From Anthoceros angustus (lineage: Eukaryota > Streptophyta > Anthocerotopsida > Anthocerotales > Anthocerotaceae), in contig MU008164.1 of the NCBI GenBank assembly GCA_010909165.1, forward strand, positions 930,001-994,000: a DNA stretch of 64,000 nucleotides. Direction: 5' to 3'. The notes below the pieces were generated by a model. That model searched no databases. It was not told the DNA's origin and saw only the letters and a list, made by a program, of their open reading frames with translations. Below, piece by piece: positions 32,714 to 44,175 of this stretch; position 1 is the stretch's first letter, and each line of letters starts with the position of its first letter. The translations under genes and the position numbers were made by a program.

Positions 32714-34070
32714 TTAGTGCCTACATGTGGAAAGCACCTCAAATTGTGTGTGGCCTTAAGGGCTTACGGAGCAAAACATCTAGGGTGGACCAAGTCTTCT
32801 TATAAACATTTTTGTTTTGTCCCTTCTCAAGAGTTAGAAGAAAAGGAGAAGAATTTTGTAAGTTCATTTTTTATTAGGTTTAGGGTCCTTAATGTTTTAA
32901 TTTGAAAACCATGCTCTGTCCACATGTAAGATGTAACTGAAGCAAAGGACCTAGTTGGAAGACTGAAGGATGGAAATCTTTTTTATGCATAACAATAATG
33001 CATGTAGCATATTTCATGAGCTTAGTTTATTTATTTTAAAATATTTAATTATTTATTGAGCTCTTTTGTTAGCGAAGTCTGAGATTTTGCTGAAACACAG
33101 CGTTAGACTTGATGCCAAGACTAGCCTTGGGGACTGTTAAACACAACTTTAGGCTTGATGCCAAGACTAGCCTTGGGGAGTGTGTCCTGCTAGTTGTTGG
33201 TCAAGCGATAAGGAACGAGAGGACACAAAAGAGGGATGCCCCTTGCATATAAAAAGGCAGCAAAAAAATAAATAAACAAGTCCATTGTAGAGCGTAGCTC
33301 CCATGGCGTGTTGATAGCTCGCTACAATTCCTTGCTTTGTACTTGTCTAAGTCTGTATGGCTCATAGCTTACAAGGTCGTTGTTGATCATCCTTCTTTTT
33401 CACTATTTGAAGCCTATGCACAGACCCTAGTTTGCCTCTATTCGTAGAGCTGACCACATTCCTAAGCCATGAGCTGTGAGCATGCCTCAACACGCTCACC
33501 CTCAAAAGTCTAAATCATGCTTTCAAAACGGTGTGACTGCTTACATTCGTGATCTGATGCAGGTTTACAAATTGCTGCGCGTCTTTGCTCACAAAACGAT
33601 GCATTGGTGAAAGTATGTTAAGCTTTATTTTGTGATAAGACATTGTATCACTCGGAGTTTCCTGTTTTCGATTTCCTGCAAAGTCCTCTTTCAAGACTAC
33701 CTATTTACCAGTTCGCATCTATAATCTAAGGACCTATATGGACTCACAGTTCAAGAGCTCAATTCGGACAGATCGGGTCAATTCCAGGCCAAGTCAGTAT
33801 CAAACTGAGCTCAAACCGGCATACAGACACTGTCCATCGTGGCAACCAGTTCGCTGACAATGCCGCTGACGTAGCAATTAATGATTAGTTGTCAATTGAG
33901 TTTCTCCCAGTTCAAACCCCAACCGACCCCCCACGGATTACCCACAATTCGAACGAACTAAGATGAAAGAAAACGCATTGTAACATTTCGCTTTTACTAA
34001 TCACCTACATCAGTTACATTTGTACAATTTTTTTAGTCTTGTATTTCAGCTCAACCTCGAGCTCCTGCTA
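32714..34070. other. Intergenic DNA with a possible solo LTR
   Basis: About 33060-33420 contains a 27-bp direct repeat ('cttgatgccaagactagcc' at 33107 and 33155), a TATA-like 'gcatataaaaaggc' at 33246 and downstream T-rich sequence, as in an LTR. No coding region or matching second LTR is present. The rest shows nothing. Confidence 0.3.
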
Positions 34071-34071
34071 G

Positions 34072-34347
34072 GTGGGTTTTGTGGGCTGTCCACGGGCTTG
34101 GCTTGGCTTGGCTTGGCTTAAGCCACTTGCTAGGAAGGTGAATCTGATTTGTCGTTCTTACCACATGTTTGACTGTTGCCTATACGAGGAATCATGTTCC
34201 GCGGGGCTTGGCTTGGCTTGGCTCAAGCCACTTGCTAGGAAGGTGAATCTGGTTTGTTGTTCTTACCACAGGTTTAACTGCTACCTATATGAGGAATCAT
34301 TGATGATGCAGGACTCGGAAATCAACTCTAGGATCGATGTTGGGTGA
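34072..34347 (+). CDS. Small repeat-containing open frame, doubtful
   Basis: 91 codons made almost wholly of two copies of a 39-residue unit containing GLAWLKPLARKVNL and CYLYEES, from a 117-bp tandem duplication with an internal (ggctt)n run. The frame is kept through both copies. I know no such protein; it may be a chance frame in a duplicated non-coding sequence. Confidence 0.25.
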   Translation: MGFVGCPRAWLGLAWLKPLARKVNLICRSYHMFDCCLYEESCSAGLGLAWLKPLARKVNLVCCSYHRFNCYLYEESLMMQDSEINSRIDVG

Positions 34348-35281
34348 TACCATCCAATTATATAATTTGATAGTCGGGATTAAACCAAGCCATTATATGG
34401 CATCTCGAGCGGAACAAGAGCTAAATTTTTCTAGTTTAGTAATATGTGCTAGTCTGAGAATTCATAATTTGCTAGCGTTAGTTTGCCACACAGTCAATTC
34501 GAGAATCCAACTAAACTGATGGAATCAAAACTGAATTGTCTAGCTACTACACATTTTGACAAACGGAACGAACCTCAATTCGAGGGAACTGCCAATGCAA
34601 AAAGATCCTCAATGTATAACAAAACACCTACCAAATACATTAGGCTTTATTTATCATTATGTAGAATATATTTTAATGAATTATATTTAAATAATTATTT
34701 ATAATTTATACAATATTATATCATGTAATAAGATGATTACGTGATTGTATGCGTTGGAACGAAAATCAACGTCTTTGTCTTTATTATAAACGTAATCTCG
34801 TGCCAAAGATCTTGCATATATTATGGTCAATTGTATTATGGTGATGATTAAAAAAATTACTTTATTTCATCTCAACATCATTTGTTCACTCTAATCTCAC
34901 ATTCTCAAAGTAATGACCATCCACCCATATCCCTAAGTCATCTTTAGACACATCACTTTCTCCAATAATGAGCATCCACTACATCTCCTCAACCTTGTAT
35001 TTAGACACCTCACTTTTTCAAAATAATAAGCATCCACCCTCATCCCTTACCTCGTATTTAGACGTTGATTGACAATTTTTTACGCTGCATAAAGATTCAT
35101 TGAATTTCTCGCCAATGTGTTCTTGTATGCATATCTAACTTCCTATTTAAAACTCAGGCTATCACTGGTCATTTTATAGTCAACCAAACCCAAAATGTGT
35201 TATTCTTGTATGCATATCTAACTTTCTACTTAAAACTCATGCTAGCTCTAGTCATTTTATAGTCAGCCAAACCCAAAAATT
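34348..35281. other. AT-rich intergenic DNA
   Basis: No gene. A repeated 'cttgtatgcatatctaactt' block (35131 and 35209) with related following sequence is a tandem duplication of about 75-80 bp next to the 3' end of the proline-rich gene. Confidence 0.4.
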
Positions 35282-35932
35282 TTATTGTCCGTTTGGTTGA
35301 TTGTAAGGTGGTGTATCATAGGGGGGCGTTTCATAAGGAGGCGGCTCATAGGTAAGAGGTGAGTCATAAGTAGGAGGTGAGTCATAAGTAGGAGGTGGGT
35401 CATAAGTAGGAGGTGGGTCATAAGTAGGAGGTGGGTCATCAGTAGGAGGTGAGTCGTAAGTAAGAGGTGGCTCATAAGTAGGAGGTGGCTCATAAGTAGG
35501 AGGTGTCTCATATGTAGAAGGTATGTCATTTGAACGTGGTGTATCATATGGAGGATAAGTTGGTGAACCATACCCATATGGTGGTGGTGTCGCTCTATCA
35601 TATGGCGATCCACCAGAATTTCCTGCGGGTGGTGGAAGAACATAAGGTGGTTGATCCCCCCACATAGAAGGGGGGCCATCTTGGGAAGGTGACATTGGTG
35701 GCATTCGAAATGGTGGAACTCCATATAGGGATGGAGGGGATATATCTCCTGGTGGTATTGTTCCAGGTGATGGTGGACCTTCAATAGTTGGTACTATTGT
35801 TGCCGGAGAATCAATTATTGGCACCATTGTTACGGGAGTCTCAAGTGTGACATAAGGTCGAGCTCCTATCGAACTAATCAAATAACTGCAAAATATTAGG
35901 GTAAGTATATGTAGATAGAATGCATAACCCAT
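35282..35932 (-). CDS. Secreted proline-rich cell-wall-type protein
   Basis: The frame extends to 36022, but the ATG at 35932 starts a good signal peptide (MGYAFYLHILTLIFCSYLIS, cleavage likely after SSIGA), giving about 216 residues. The mature part is rich in Pro, Tyr and Thr, first with irregular PPS/PPY motifs, then about nine tandem PPPTYD/E-type repeats, ending in PPYETPPYDTPPYNQP. Such proteins are exported, hydroxylated and cross-linked through Tyr in plant walls. The repeats are built from a 21-bp DNA unit. The frame is intact despite the repetitive DNA. The start is chosen on the signal peptide. It could also belong to the broad extensin/PRP class; the exact family is not resolvable. 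Confidence 0.7.
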   Translation of the reverse strand: MGYAFYLHILTLIFCSYLISSIGARPYVTLETPVTMVPIIDSPATIVPTIEGPPSPGTIPPGDISPPSLYGVPPFRMPPMSPSQDGPPSMWGDQPPYVLPPPAGNSGGSPYDRATPPPYGYGSPTYPPYDTPRSNDIPSTYETPPTYEPPPTYEPPLTYDSPPTDDPPPTYDPPPTYDPPPTYDSPPTYDSPLTYEPPPYETPPYDTPPYNQPNGQ

Positions 35933-36405
35933 GGTTCCAATTGTATGTTGATATAACAAGGGAGTACTCCAAGCTTTTGATTCAAAACGTAACCAAGCAT
36001 ACTCAATGAACAACAATAACATGATGCTATATTTATAATGAGGGTCTAAAATAAAAACAATTAATATACTTTGAATATTTTGAACTATGTGATATGAAGG
36101 ATGCTTTCTAAAATGAGTGATGGTTGAACCAATTTTAAAATGAAGTAACTAGGAGTACATGTTTACACATTATGGTTGCTTTATAAGGAGCATAAACATA
36201 AAGTATACATTATAAAATTAAACAAACAAATAGAATTACTTTTAGTTCCACGTTCCATGATGTCACATAGAACAAATGTCTTCATTCCTAAAAATTAGAG
36301 CCACCTCTTTACTTTCTAATGGAATGTGGTTTTAATAGACTTACTTTAGCACGTGAAACATGAACTTTGCTTAATCCTAAAATGATCACCTATATTTTTC
36401 ATCAG
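35933..36405. promoter_or_regulatory. Upstream region of the proline-rich gene
   Basis: AT-rich, with a TATA-like 'gctatatttataatg' at about 36028-36042 on the plus strand, i.e. upstream of the minus-strand gene. No other gene is visible. Confidence 0.35.
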
Positions 36406-36525
36406 GATGATAATTCAAAATTTGCTTAACCATAAAATGATCACCCATAATTTTCAAACTTTGCTTAACCCTAAAATGATCACCCATAATTTTCAAACTT
36501 TGCTTAACCCTAAAATAATCACCTG
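36406..36525. repeat. About 40-bp tandem repeat, three copies
   Basis: Units of the type 'tttgcttaaccctaaaatga' + 'tcacccataattttcaaac' at about 36420, 36461 and 36499. The 'aaccctaaa' core resembles plant telomere sequence only superficially; it is not a run of TTTAGGG. Confidence 0.7.
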
Positions 36526-36540
36526 TGAGGGACAGGGGGA

Positions 36541-37735
36541 CATGGCAGCCCGAACCATTGGCAGATTTGAGGACATGGAGACGTGGAATATCCCAGCCCC
36601 GACAGATGAGGTTCGCGAATTGAACGAAGTGGAGGACGATGCTTTGCTGTCAGATGAGGTGGGTGTTTCGAGACTGGATTGACAAGAACGTCTTGTTCCG
36701 AAATTGTACACACGTTGATGCAGTTTGCTTGGCGGACATTGCGGTGCACCTTGCTTGGCATGCTGGCAGCTGTTCATGCAGCAGGACATGTGGAGGCAGC
36801 CCATGGCAGCACGGGAGGTGGTTGCGATTAGCATAAAAAGCGAGGACGTGGCAACTGCAAGGCCGCGATCATACGATACACGACACAAGAACTGGATGAG
36901 GAATGGCGACGGCAGTTTCAACAGGGGGGAGGTGTGATGACAAGCGGAGAGGAGAGTGCAGCACTGGATGTCATGGAGTGTGAGGTGGACAACGATGCAT
37001 CGTGACTTTTGATAAAAGGAATGGCGTGAAATGGCTGAAGGAGGCAATGCAAAAGCAAAGGATAGGAAGGGAAGGGAATCCGATGTTGTTCGGGGGTCTG
37101 AGCGAAGCAAGGCACGAAGAACTGTTGAAACTGGTGAGGACAAAGGTTGTGAATGAACTGGGGTACATGGCAAGATGGCGCGACGTTCCAAGAGGGGACA
37201 AGGGACGGTTAGTTAAATCGGTGTCGGAAGCCTTCCCCGACCTGGTGGTGAAGTCCAGCATAAGCCGACACTTCTCGCAGATGACTCGCCGCGCAATTCG
37301 ACAGTGGAGGCCGCAAAGGCAGCGGCATTAGAGGAAAGGGAGCAGAAGGGGGGAGGAGCGGGTAAGAAGCCGAGCATGGTGGACGAGGAGGAGTGGGAAG
37401 ATGCGCTTGCTTGGGCTCGGATGGAGCTGCAACAGAACGGGAAGTTTGAGCCATCGAAGTATGAACTTGCAGCAAAAGAGAGGCTGGCCAAAAACGGAGG
37501 GTTGGGGCCAAACCCTTGGCGAAAGGGAGGGCGTGCTGGATGGGTGCTTCGGTTTGAGAAGAAGCATGGTAGGTACCCAACCGAAGAGGAGGCTGAATTT
37601 GGGAGATTGAAGAGGACGATCTCCATGCAACCTCTGTGGGCGGTTCGCGATAGGGGCGGGTCTGTCCCGGAGTTCATACAGCGGGTAAGACATGGAAGAA
37701 AACGAAAACTCCCCAGAGGTTCAGGCTATAGCTAG
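36541..37735 (+). pseudogene. Unrecognised gene, two or three frames; possible DNA-binding type
   Basis: Starts MAARTIGRFEDMETWNIPAP at 36541 and passes through frameshifts to MTFDKRNGVKWLKEAMQKQR (37002-37330). Then, after another shift, an intact stretch contains MVDEEEWEDALAWARMELQQ, GLGPNPWRKGGRAGWVLRFE, KKHGRYPTEEEAEFGRLKRT and a basic VRHGRKRKLPRG end. The basic, Trp-containing helical pattern suggests a nucleic-acid-binding protein, but I recognise no family. The same coding sequence is partly re-copied at 38470-38740 with many deletions, so this is probably a transposon-like or recently amplified gene. Confidence 0.45.
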
Positions 37736-40280
37736 GAGAACAAGGGAGATGACAATTTTGTTGAGCAGCGATTGGAGATGGATCCGGATCTGGTGGCATT
37801 TAGGACGAAGGATGCAAGGCAGGCGAGCCTGCTGCGGGAGGTGGTGTGGATGTGGAGGATAAGTAGGAGGGGAGAGGAGTACAATGCATTGGGAGAGATG
37901 AGGCGAGACAAAACTTGAGAGTGAATCGGAGGAGGCGGGCTTGGTGCACTTGCGAAGGTGGGATGGTGCGGAGGGTGGAAGCAGTGTCGGGGTGAGGCTA
38001 TCACGGGCAATGATATCGTGGTGCCGGCGCCACGATCACCAAGGTGATGGAGCGTCCATGCACGGTGATAGTGTGAATGAAGAGTGTGAGCGGATGTGTA
38101 GGGAGGCGGCGGCCATATGGACACAAATTTGAGTGCCGTCACCGTCAAGTTCGGCCATGGCGTAGGCGAGGGACTTGGTATGGTGGCGGCGGCCGGATCA
38201 CGAAAGGAGGGTGTGTCAAGAGGGCAGCTGGTAAAGGCGTGTGTTGGGAGGGTGCCGTCATTGCCTAGTAATGTGACGCAGGCATAGACGGAGTTGGGGT
38301 CGGAGTGGGTAGTGAGGCATGAGGGATGGAATTGGAGGCGGATCACGATTTACATGGCGCAGCAGGGAGGCAATTGTGTCGTCACCAACAAGGAGACGGG
38401 CATGGGTCCACCGTGGGCTGCCGAACAAAGCGGGGTGGGAGTGGGAGGCGGGTGGCGAATCGAGGAGGTGGGAAGATGCCCTTGCACAGGCTCGGATGGA
38501 GCTGCAGCAGGCAGGAAGTTTGAGCCATCAGTATGAACTTGCAGCAAAGAGGTGGCCAAAAGCGGAGGTTGGGGCCAAACCCTTGGCGAAAGGAGGCGTC
38601 TTGGATGGGTGCTTGGTTTGAGAAGAAGCATGGTAGGTATAACCAGAGGAGGCTGGTGGGAGATTGAAGAGGGCGATCTCCATGCAACCTCTGTGGGCGG
38701 TTCGCGATAGTAGTCCTCCGGAGTTCATCTGTTGAGTAAGACATGGAAGAAAGCGAAAACTCCCGGAGGTTCGAGGCTATAGCTAGGAGAACAAGGAGAT
38801 GACAATTTTGTTGAGCAGGGTGGAGATGGATCCGGATCTGGTGGCGAAGGATGCAAGGCAGGCGAGCCTGCTTCCAGGAGGTGGTGGTGTGGATGTGGAG
38901 GGGATAAGTAGGAGGACAGAGGGAGTACAATGCATTGGGAGAGAGGAGGCGAGACAAAACTTGAGAGTGAATCGGAGGGGAGGGGCGGGCTTGGTCTGCC
39001 ACGAAGGTGGGATGGTGCAGAGGGTGGAAACAGGTGTCCGGAGTGAGGCCATCACGGGCAATGATATCGTGGTGCCGACGACGCCACGATCACCCGAAGG
39101 TGATGGAACGTCCATGCCTGGTGATAGTGTGAATGAAGAGAGTGTGAGCAGATGTGTAGGGAGGCGGCGGCCATATGGACACAAATTTGAGTGCCGTCAC
39201 CGTCAAGTTCGGCCATGGCGTAGGCGAGGGACTTGGTATGGTGGCGGCGGGCCGGATCACGAAAGGAGGGTGTGTCAAGAGGCTGGTAAAGGCGGTAAGG
39301 CGTGTGTTGGGAGGTGCCGTCATTGCCTAGTAATGTGACGCAGGCATAGACGGAGTTGGGGTCGGAGTGGGTAGTGAGGCATGAGGGATGGAATTGGAGG
39401 CGGATCACGATTTACATGGCGCAGCAGGGAGGCAATTGTGTCGTCACCAACAAGGAGACGGGCATGGGTCCACCGTGGGCTGCCGAACAAAGCGGGGTGG
39501 GAGTGGGAGGCGGGTGGCGAATCGAGGAGGTGGTGTGGATGTGGAGGATAAGTAGGAGGCAGAGGAGTACAATGCATTGGGAGAGATGAGGCGAGACAAA
39601 ACTTGAGAGTGAATCGAGAGGAGGCGGGCTTGGTGCACTTGCGAAGGTGGGATGGTGCAGGGTGGAAACAGTGTCGGGGTGAGGCCATGTGCAATGATAT
39701 CGTGGTGCCGGCGCCACGATCACCAAGGTGATGGAGCGATCCATGCACGGTGATAGTGTGAATGAAGAGAGTGTGAGCGGATGTGTAGGGAGGCGGCGGC
39801 CATATAGCAGACTGTTTGGGGTGCGATCACCGTCAAGTTCGGCCATGGCTGTAGGCGAGGAGGACTTGGTATCAGTGGCCGGGCCGGATCACGAAAGGAG
39901 GGTGTGTCAAGAGCGGCAGCTGGTAAAGGCGTGTGTTGGGAGGGTGCGTCATTGCCTAGTAATGAGCACGCATTGTGGACGGAGTTGGGGTCGGAGGGGT
40001 GGCGGTAGTGAGGCATGAGGGATGGAATTGGAGGCGGATGCGATTTACATGGCGGGAGGCAATTGTGTCACCAACAAGGACAGACGGGTCCACCGTGGGC
40101 TGCCGGGTGGGAGTGGGAGGCGGGTGGCGAATCGAGGAGAGGAGGCGGGTGGCGAAGCCATGGTGCGTGGTGGGGGCCAAAAGGCGGCGTGGCAGCCATG
40201 AGGGGTGTCGAGGGAGGAGAAGAGGCAAAGCAAGAAAGGGATACATGTGATGGCGGCGTAGAAGACAACGATGGCGCGGA
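37690..40280 (+). repeat. Three to four degenerate tandem copies of a roughly 0.9-1.0 kb unit
   Basis: Landmarks recur in order: 'gatggatccggatctggtgg' (37780, 38826), 'gtacaatgcattgggagaga' (37876, 38926, 39567), 'aatgatatcgtggtgccg' (38009, 39060, 39695), 'agggaggcggcggccatat' (38100, 39158, 39787), 'gtcaagttcggccatgg' (38142, 39206, 39833), and 'gatggaattggaggcgga' (38326, 39388, 40020). Copies differ mainly by small deletions. On the plus strand a Gly/Arg/Val-rich product can be pieced together, but no unit has a clean frame. Confidence 0.8.
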
Positions 40281-40333
40281 GAGGATGAGTGAGACGAAAT
40301 TGAGGCGTGCCAAGCATGCAGGACACATACATA

Positions 40334-40515
40334 GTTAGAAATCTGAGACGCGTTGGTTATGGTTGCCTTAGCTTAAACCAGTGGTCATACCCTTTGGTAT
40401 CTAGTAGAAGAGGTACAACTCTTGATACAGAGCTATAAAAGCCCACCTCTTGTAATCAATTGTATCAATTAGTAAAAGCACTATCTTTGATCAAGCGCTT
40501 CCATAAAGCACCTCA
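40334..40515 (+). repeat. 5' LTR
   Basis: About 180 bp, close to 90 percent identical to 47565-47742. Shared blocks: 'gttggttatggtt', 'gtggtcataccctttggtat', 'ctataaaagcccacctcttg' (promoter-like TATA), 'taatcaattgtatcaattag' and 'taaaagcactatctttgatc'. Confidence 0.9.
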
Positions 40516-40517
40516 AA

Positions 40518-40538
40518 CTTGGTATCGAGCAAGGTTCT
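40518..40538 (+). promoter_or_regulatory. Primer-binding site (initiator tRNA-Met type)
   Basis: 'ttggtatcgagcaaggttct' immediately after the LTR matches the usual plant Copia site complementary to initiator tRNA-Met, with one A missing (tatcGAGC in place of tatcAGAGC). Confidence 0.8.
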
Positions 40539-40711
40539 CTAAGCATTTTCTAAAATGCATTATGATGTTGTTCTATCTACATGTTTGTAATACTATAATT
40601 AAATGCGTTATTTAAGTTATAGTTTTATCAAAACTTCAAATTCAACATTTTCTAAAATATGTTTGGCTTCTTTTTACTATCCTCTCCTTTATCTAGTGAT
40701 TTGGATGTCTC

Positions 40712-42430
40712 TCTTTTCATAAATGCTTCTTAGCACTCTATTATGTTCATTCCCTCTTCAGCAACATTTGTTTGTTCTTTTACCTTCTTTGGTGTGTCTT
40801 CTGCATCCTCACACAATGGCCAGAAGACACTCGAAGAATAACACTACTGCTAGAAGATCTCGGAATTATAACAATAGGTGTGGTCGTCACCACACCTGTC
40901 ATTCTTCAAGGCGTGGTTTTTCATTTAGGAACCTTCAACAATTAGGATTAACAATTGTTGAAGTCCTGACGGTTTATCTATCGGAGAACACCCACCTCTC
41001 ATCAACATCAACCTCGACAATTGGTTGCAATTCGCCTAACAAAGACTCAAGCTTTCGGATATCTCATCTATCTAAAGGACATTGGTCAAACAGTTCAGAC
41101 TCCAGTCTATTGCGTCATTGTGGGGATGTATCTAGCAGCCAGCATCAATCATCATCCTTTCGGCATCATAGGAGTTCACCTCGATATACTCCAGCCACTC
41201 CAACTCACTTCCTCTTCTTCACTATCTAAAAGGTCAGCTAAAGATGATCGAACACCTACTAGCTTAAATAAGAAGAAGTGGTATTTATCATGTGGGCAAT
41301 CCATGGAGAAGGTAGAAGTCCTCACTCAATCGAGCCCTTTGGAAGATCAGTTATCTCAATTCGATCACGGCATACCTTCTCATGTTTTCAAGCAACATGT
41401 ACTCGACAAGTTAAAGATTTCTTTCAATGATTGAAGGAAATCTCTTCTTTGCCTTCCTCGATTCGACCGAAGATGACACCCATCATTGAGATCGAGGCGC
41501 TTCATTTCTAGTCGCCCCTCACAAGCTAATATCTCGTCATCTGCGGTCTGGGGTTCACCAAACTTATTGGCCAAAGATCGACATTCTTTTCATAAATGCT
41601 TCTTAGCACTCTATTTTGTTCATTCCTCTTGACAACATTTGTTTGTACTTTTACCTCCTTTGGTGTGTCATCCTCACACAATGGCGAAGACACTCAAAGA
41701 CTCTTGCTAGAAGATCTCGGTATTATAACAACGGTGTGGTCGTCACCACACCTCTCATTCTTCAAGGTGTGGTTTTACATTTAGGAACCTTCAACAATTA
41801 GGATTAACAATTGAAGTCCTGACGGTTTATCTATCGGAGAACAACCACCTCTCATCAACATCAACCTCGACAATTGGTTGCAATTCGCCTAACAAAGACT
41901 CAAGCTTTCGGATATCTCATCTATCTAAAGGACCTTTGGTCAAGCAGTTCGGACTCATTATTCGTCATTGTGGGGATGTATCTAGCGACCAACATCAATC
42001 ATCATCTTTTCGGCAACATAGGAGCTCACCTCGATATACTCCAGCCACTCCAATTCACACTTCCTCTTCACTATCTAAAAAGCTAAAGATGATCGAACAT
42101 CTACTAGCTTAAATAAGAAGAAGTGGTATTTATCATGGGCAATCCATGGAGAAGGTAGAAGTCCACATCTATTCTCGAGCCCTTTGGAAGATCACCGCTT
42201 ATCTCAATTCGATCAGATACCTTCTCATGTTTTCCCAAAACATGTACTCGACAAGTTAAAGATTTCTTATGTCAGCTTGAAGGCTGAAATCTCTGCAGCT
42301 GCTGCCTTCCTCGCTGGATTTCGGACCGAAAGATGACACCCATCATTGAGATATCAGGAGGCGCTTCATTTCTAGTAGTCGCCCCCTCACAAGCTAATAT
42401 CTCGTCAGATCTGCAGGTCTCTGGGGTTCC
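40712..42430 (+). repeat. Tandem duplication in the Copia leader
   Basis: Unit 1 (40712-41582) and unit 2 (41588-42455) share an ordered series: 'ttcataaatgcttcttagca', 'gtggtcgtcaccacacct', 'aaccttcaacaattaggatt', 'ctcgacaattggttgcaatt', 'gaagtggtatttatcatg', 'ccatcattgagat', 'caagctaatatctcgtca', 'attggccaaagatc'. Each unit has private small deletions relative to the other. Frames such as MVAIRLTKTQAFGYLIYLKD (41021 and 41874) are present in both, but I recognise no domain. Confidence 0.8.
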
Positions 42431-43311
42431 ACCAAACGGATTATTGGCCAAAGATCTGAACGGTTGTGCCTCTGCTGTTGCGGGCATAATGCCTCATCAA
42501 ATCTGTTGCTGCACTTCAACGGTGCAATCTCACAGCGTCAGATTCCTACATGCGTGATAGCTCCAACGTCAAATGAGATTTCTGCAGATCCTTGACGGGC
42601 ATCCAAGACCAATCGATTTCAGCTCGGCGCCGCTCAGATCTCTCACCAGCTAGATCGCGGTCGGGCGCCCCTTCGCATTTTAGCGCCCAGTTGGTGGAGA
42701 ATCGGCCCGGATCGATGCGGATCGGGGGATGCGGTTATCGTGGCGTTGGCCCCGAGCCGCGGTCGGTGCCCGGCGAACTTAAACCAGTTTCTTTGCGTTT
42801 TGGCCCCGAATGAAACTCGCTTGGAGTTTCTTTCACGGGGTATGAACGGCTCCCGTTCTTTTTGTCCGCCTTTGATATCACAGTTCCGGCACGCCGTGCC
42901 TCTGCGGGCGTGACTTTTGGTATCTCGCCAACTCCTTATAAATGGCGCTCGTTCTTACACCTACTTGACGCCGGCAATCAAACAAGAGCCCTTGTCGCCG
43001 CGCCCGGCGACGCCGCCAATCAACGCTACCTTTATGAGCAGCGGTGCCACGCTCAAGAGCTATTCCATTTCATCTTTGGGATCATCTTCACGACTTTCGA
43101 GTCGGTGCAATCCGCTGCCAAGATTCGCCCTTTCAGCTGTCTATGCCCCTAATGATCGTGGCATAGTTCAGGCTATTTGACTTTACTCTTTGTCTTCATA
43201 ATATTTACGCTCATCAAGTTTTCTCATATAACTATATTAGAAGCCCTTTGAGTCATAACTTCGTTGTGTTCCTTCTTTTATATTATTATATTACAGCTTG
43301 ATTATCGAACT

Positions 43312-43960
43312 ATGGCATCGACGTCCTCTTCTTTGGACGCCACCTACACCAATTATTAATTATATGAATGTCTCTTCTGAATTCAAAGAAAAAGACCGTT
43401 TTGACGGCACAAAAGTTGAGATATGGGCCAAGCGTATGCGTTCCATACTCAACACTCGTGACTTGCTTGGCATAGTGGATGGTACCATTCAACGGCCTGC
43501 TGGTCCCTCTGCTGCTCTCGACTCTTGGGTCAAACAAGACAGCTTGCACTTCACATTCTTATTTGAGCCTTCGAAGTTACCTACATCATCTTGATGGGGC
43601 TACTCTGCTGCGAGGCTTGGCGGCTAGTAGATATTTTTCAATCTACCAATGTTATGACATTAGTAATAGTGCGTAACGAATTTTATTCCTTACGCATGCA
43701 TAATAATGAGAGCATTGGTACTTATGTTGGGAAGTTTCGATATCTTGGGCCCACTTGTCGCTTTAGGCACTCCTTATCGAATTTGAAGCTTGTGTCCAAC
43801 TCGGCCTCCCTTCCCGACTTTCAAGCATTTGTGTCCTCTCGAATGGCACATTCGAGGCTCATCAGCGGTAAAGGCTCGCACACCCAACATTTCCATCTCC
43901 GAAATTGCGGCTCTCCTTCAAGAGGAGGCTTCCAGTTCAACGCCGCAGCATGGTGGTGAA
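43312..43960 (+). pseudogene. Copia gag
   Basis: Contains FDGTKVEIWAKRMRSILNTR, a typical gag N-terminus (F-x-G-x-x-x-x-x-W), then after a frameshift a block with HNNESIGTYVGKFRYL, the UBN2/gag-type central region. The CCHC knuckle expected after 44000 cannot be read in one frame. Confidence 0.6.
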
Positions 43961-44175
43961 CGAGTTATGTTCGTTAGCAAAGGCAACGCGTCACCCCCGG
44001 CGGCGTCGTCCTCCTCCACACGAGGCCCTTCACTGCGCCTTCTCCGGCTCCTTCTCGGTCCTTCCTTCTCCAAGCACGGTGGTTCCACCGCAAGCCGTAC
44101 TTGCAACGGTGATTCGAGCCCGGAGCTGGCCGCGAAGAAAGCCGGTGAGCCTCGACGCCTTCCAAGTCTGCCAAT

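Noticed and set aside
36406-36525. Interstitial telomere repeat
   Set aside because: Contains 'aaccctaaa' words only within a 40-bp unit, not TTTAGGG runs.
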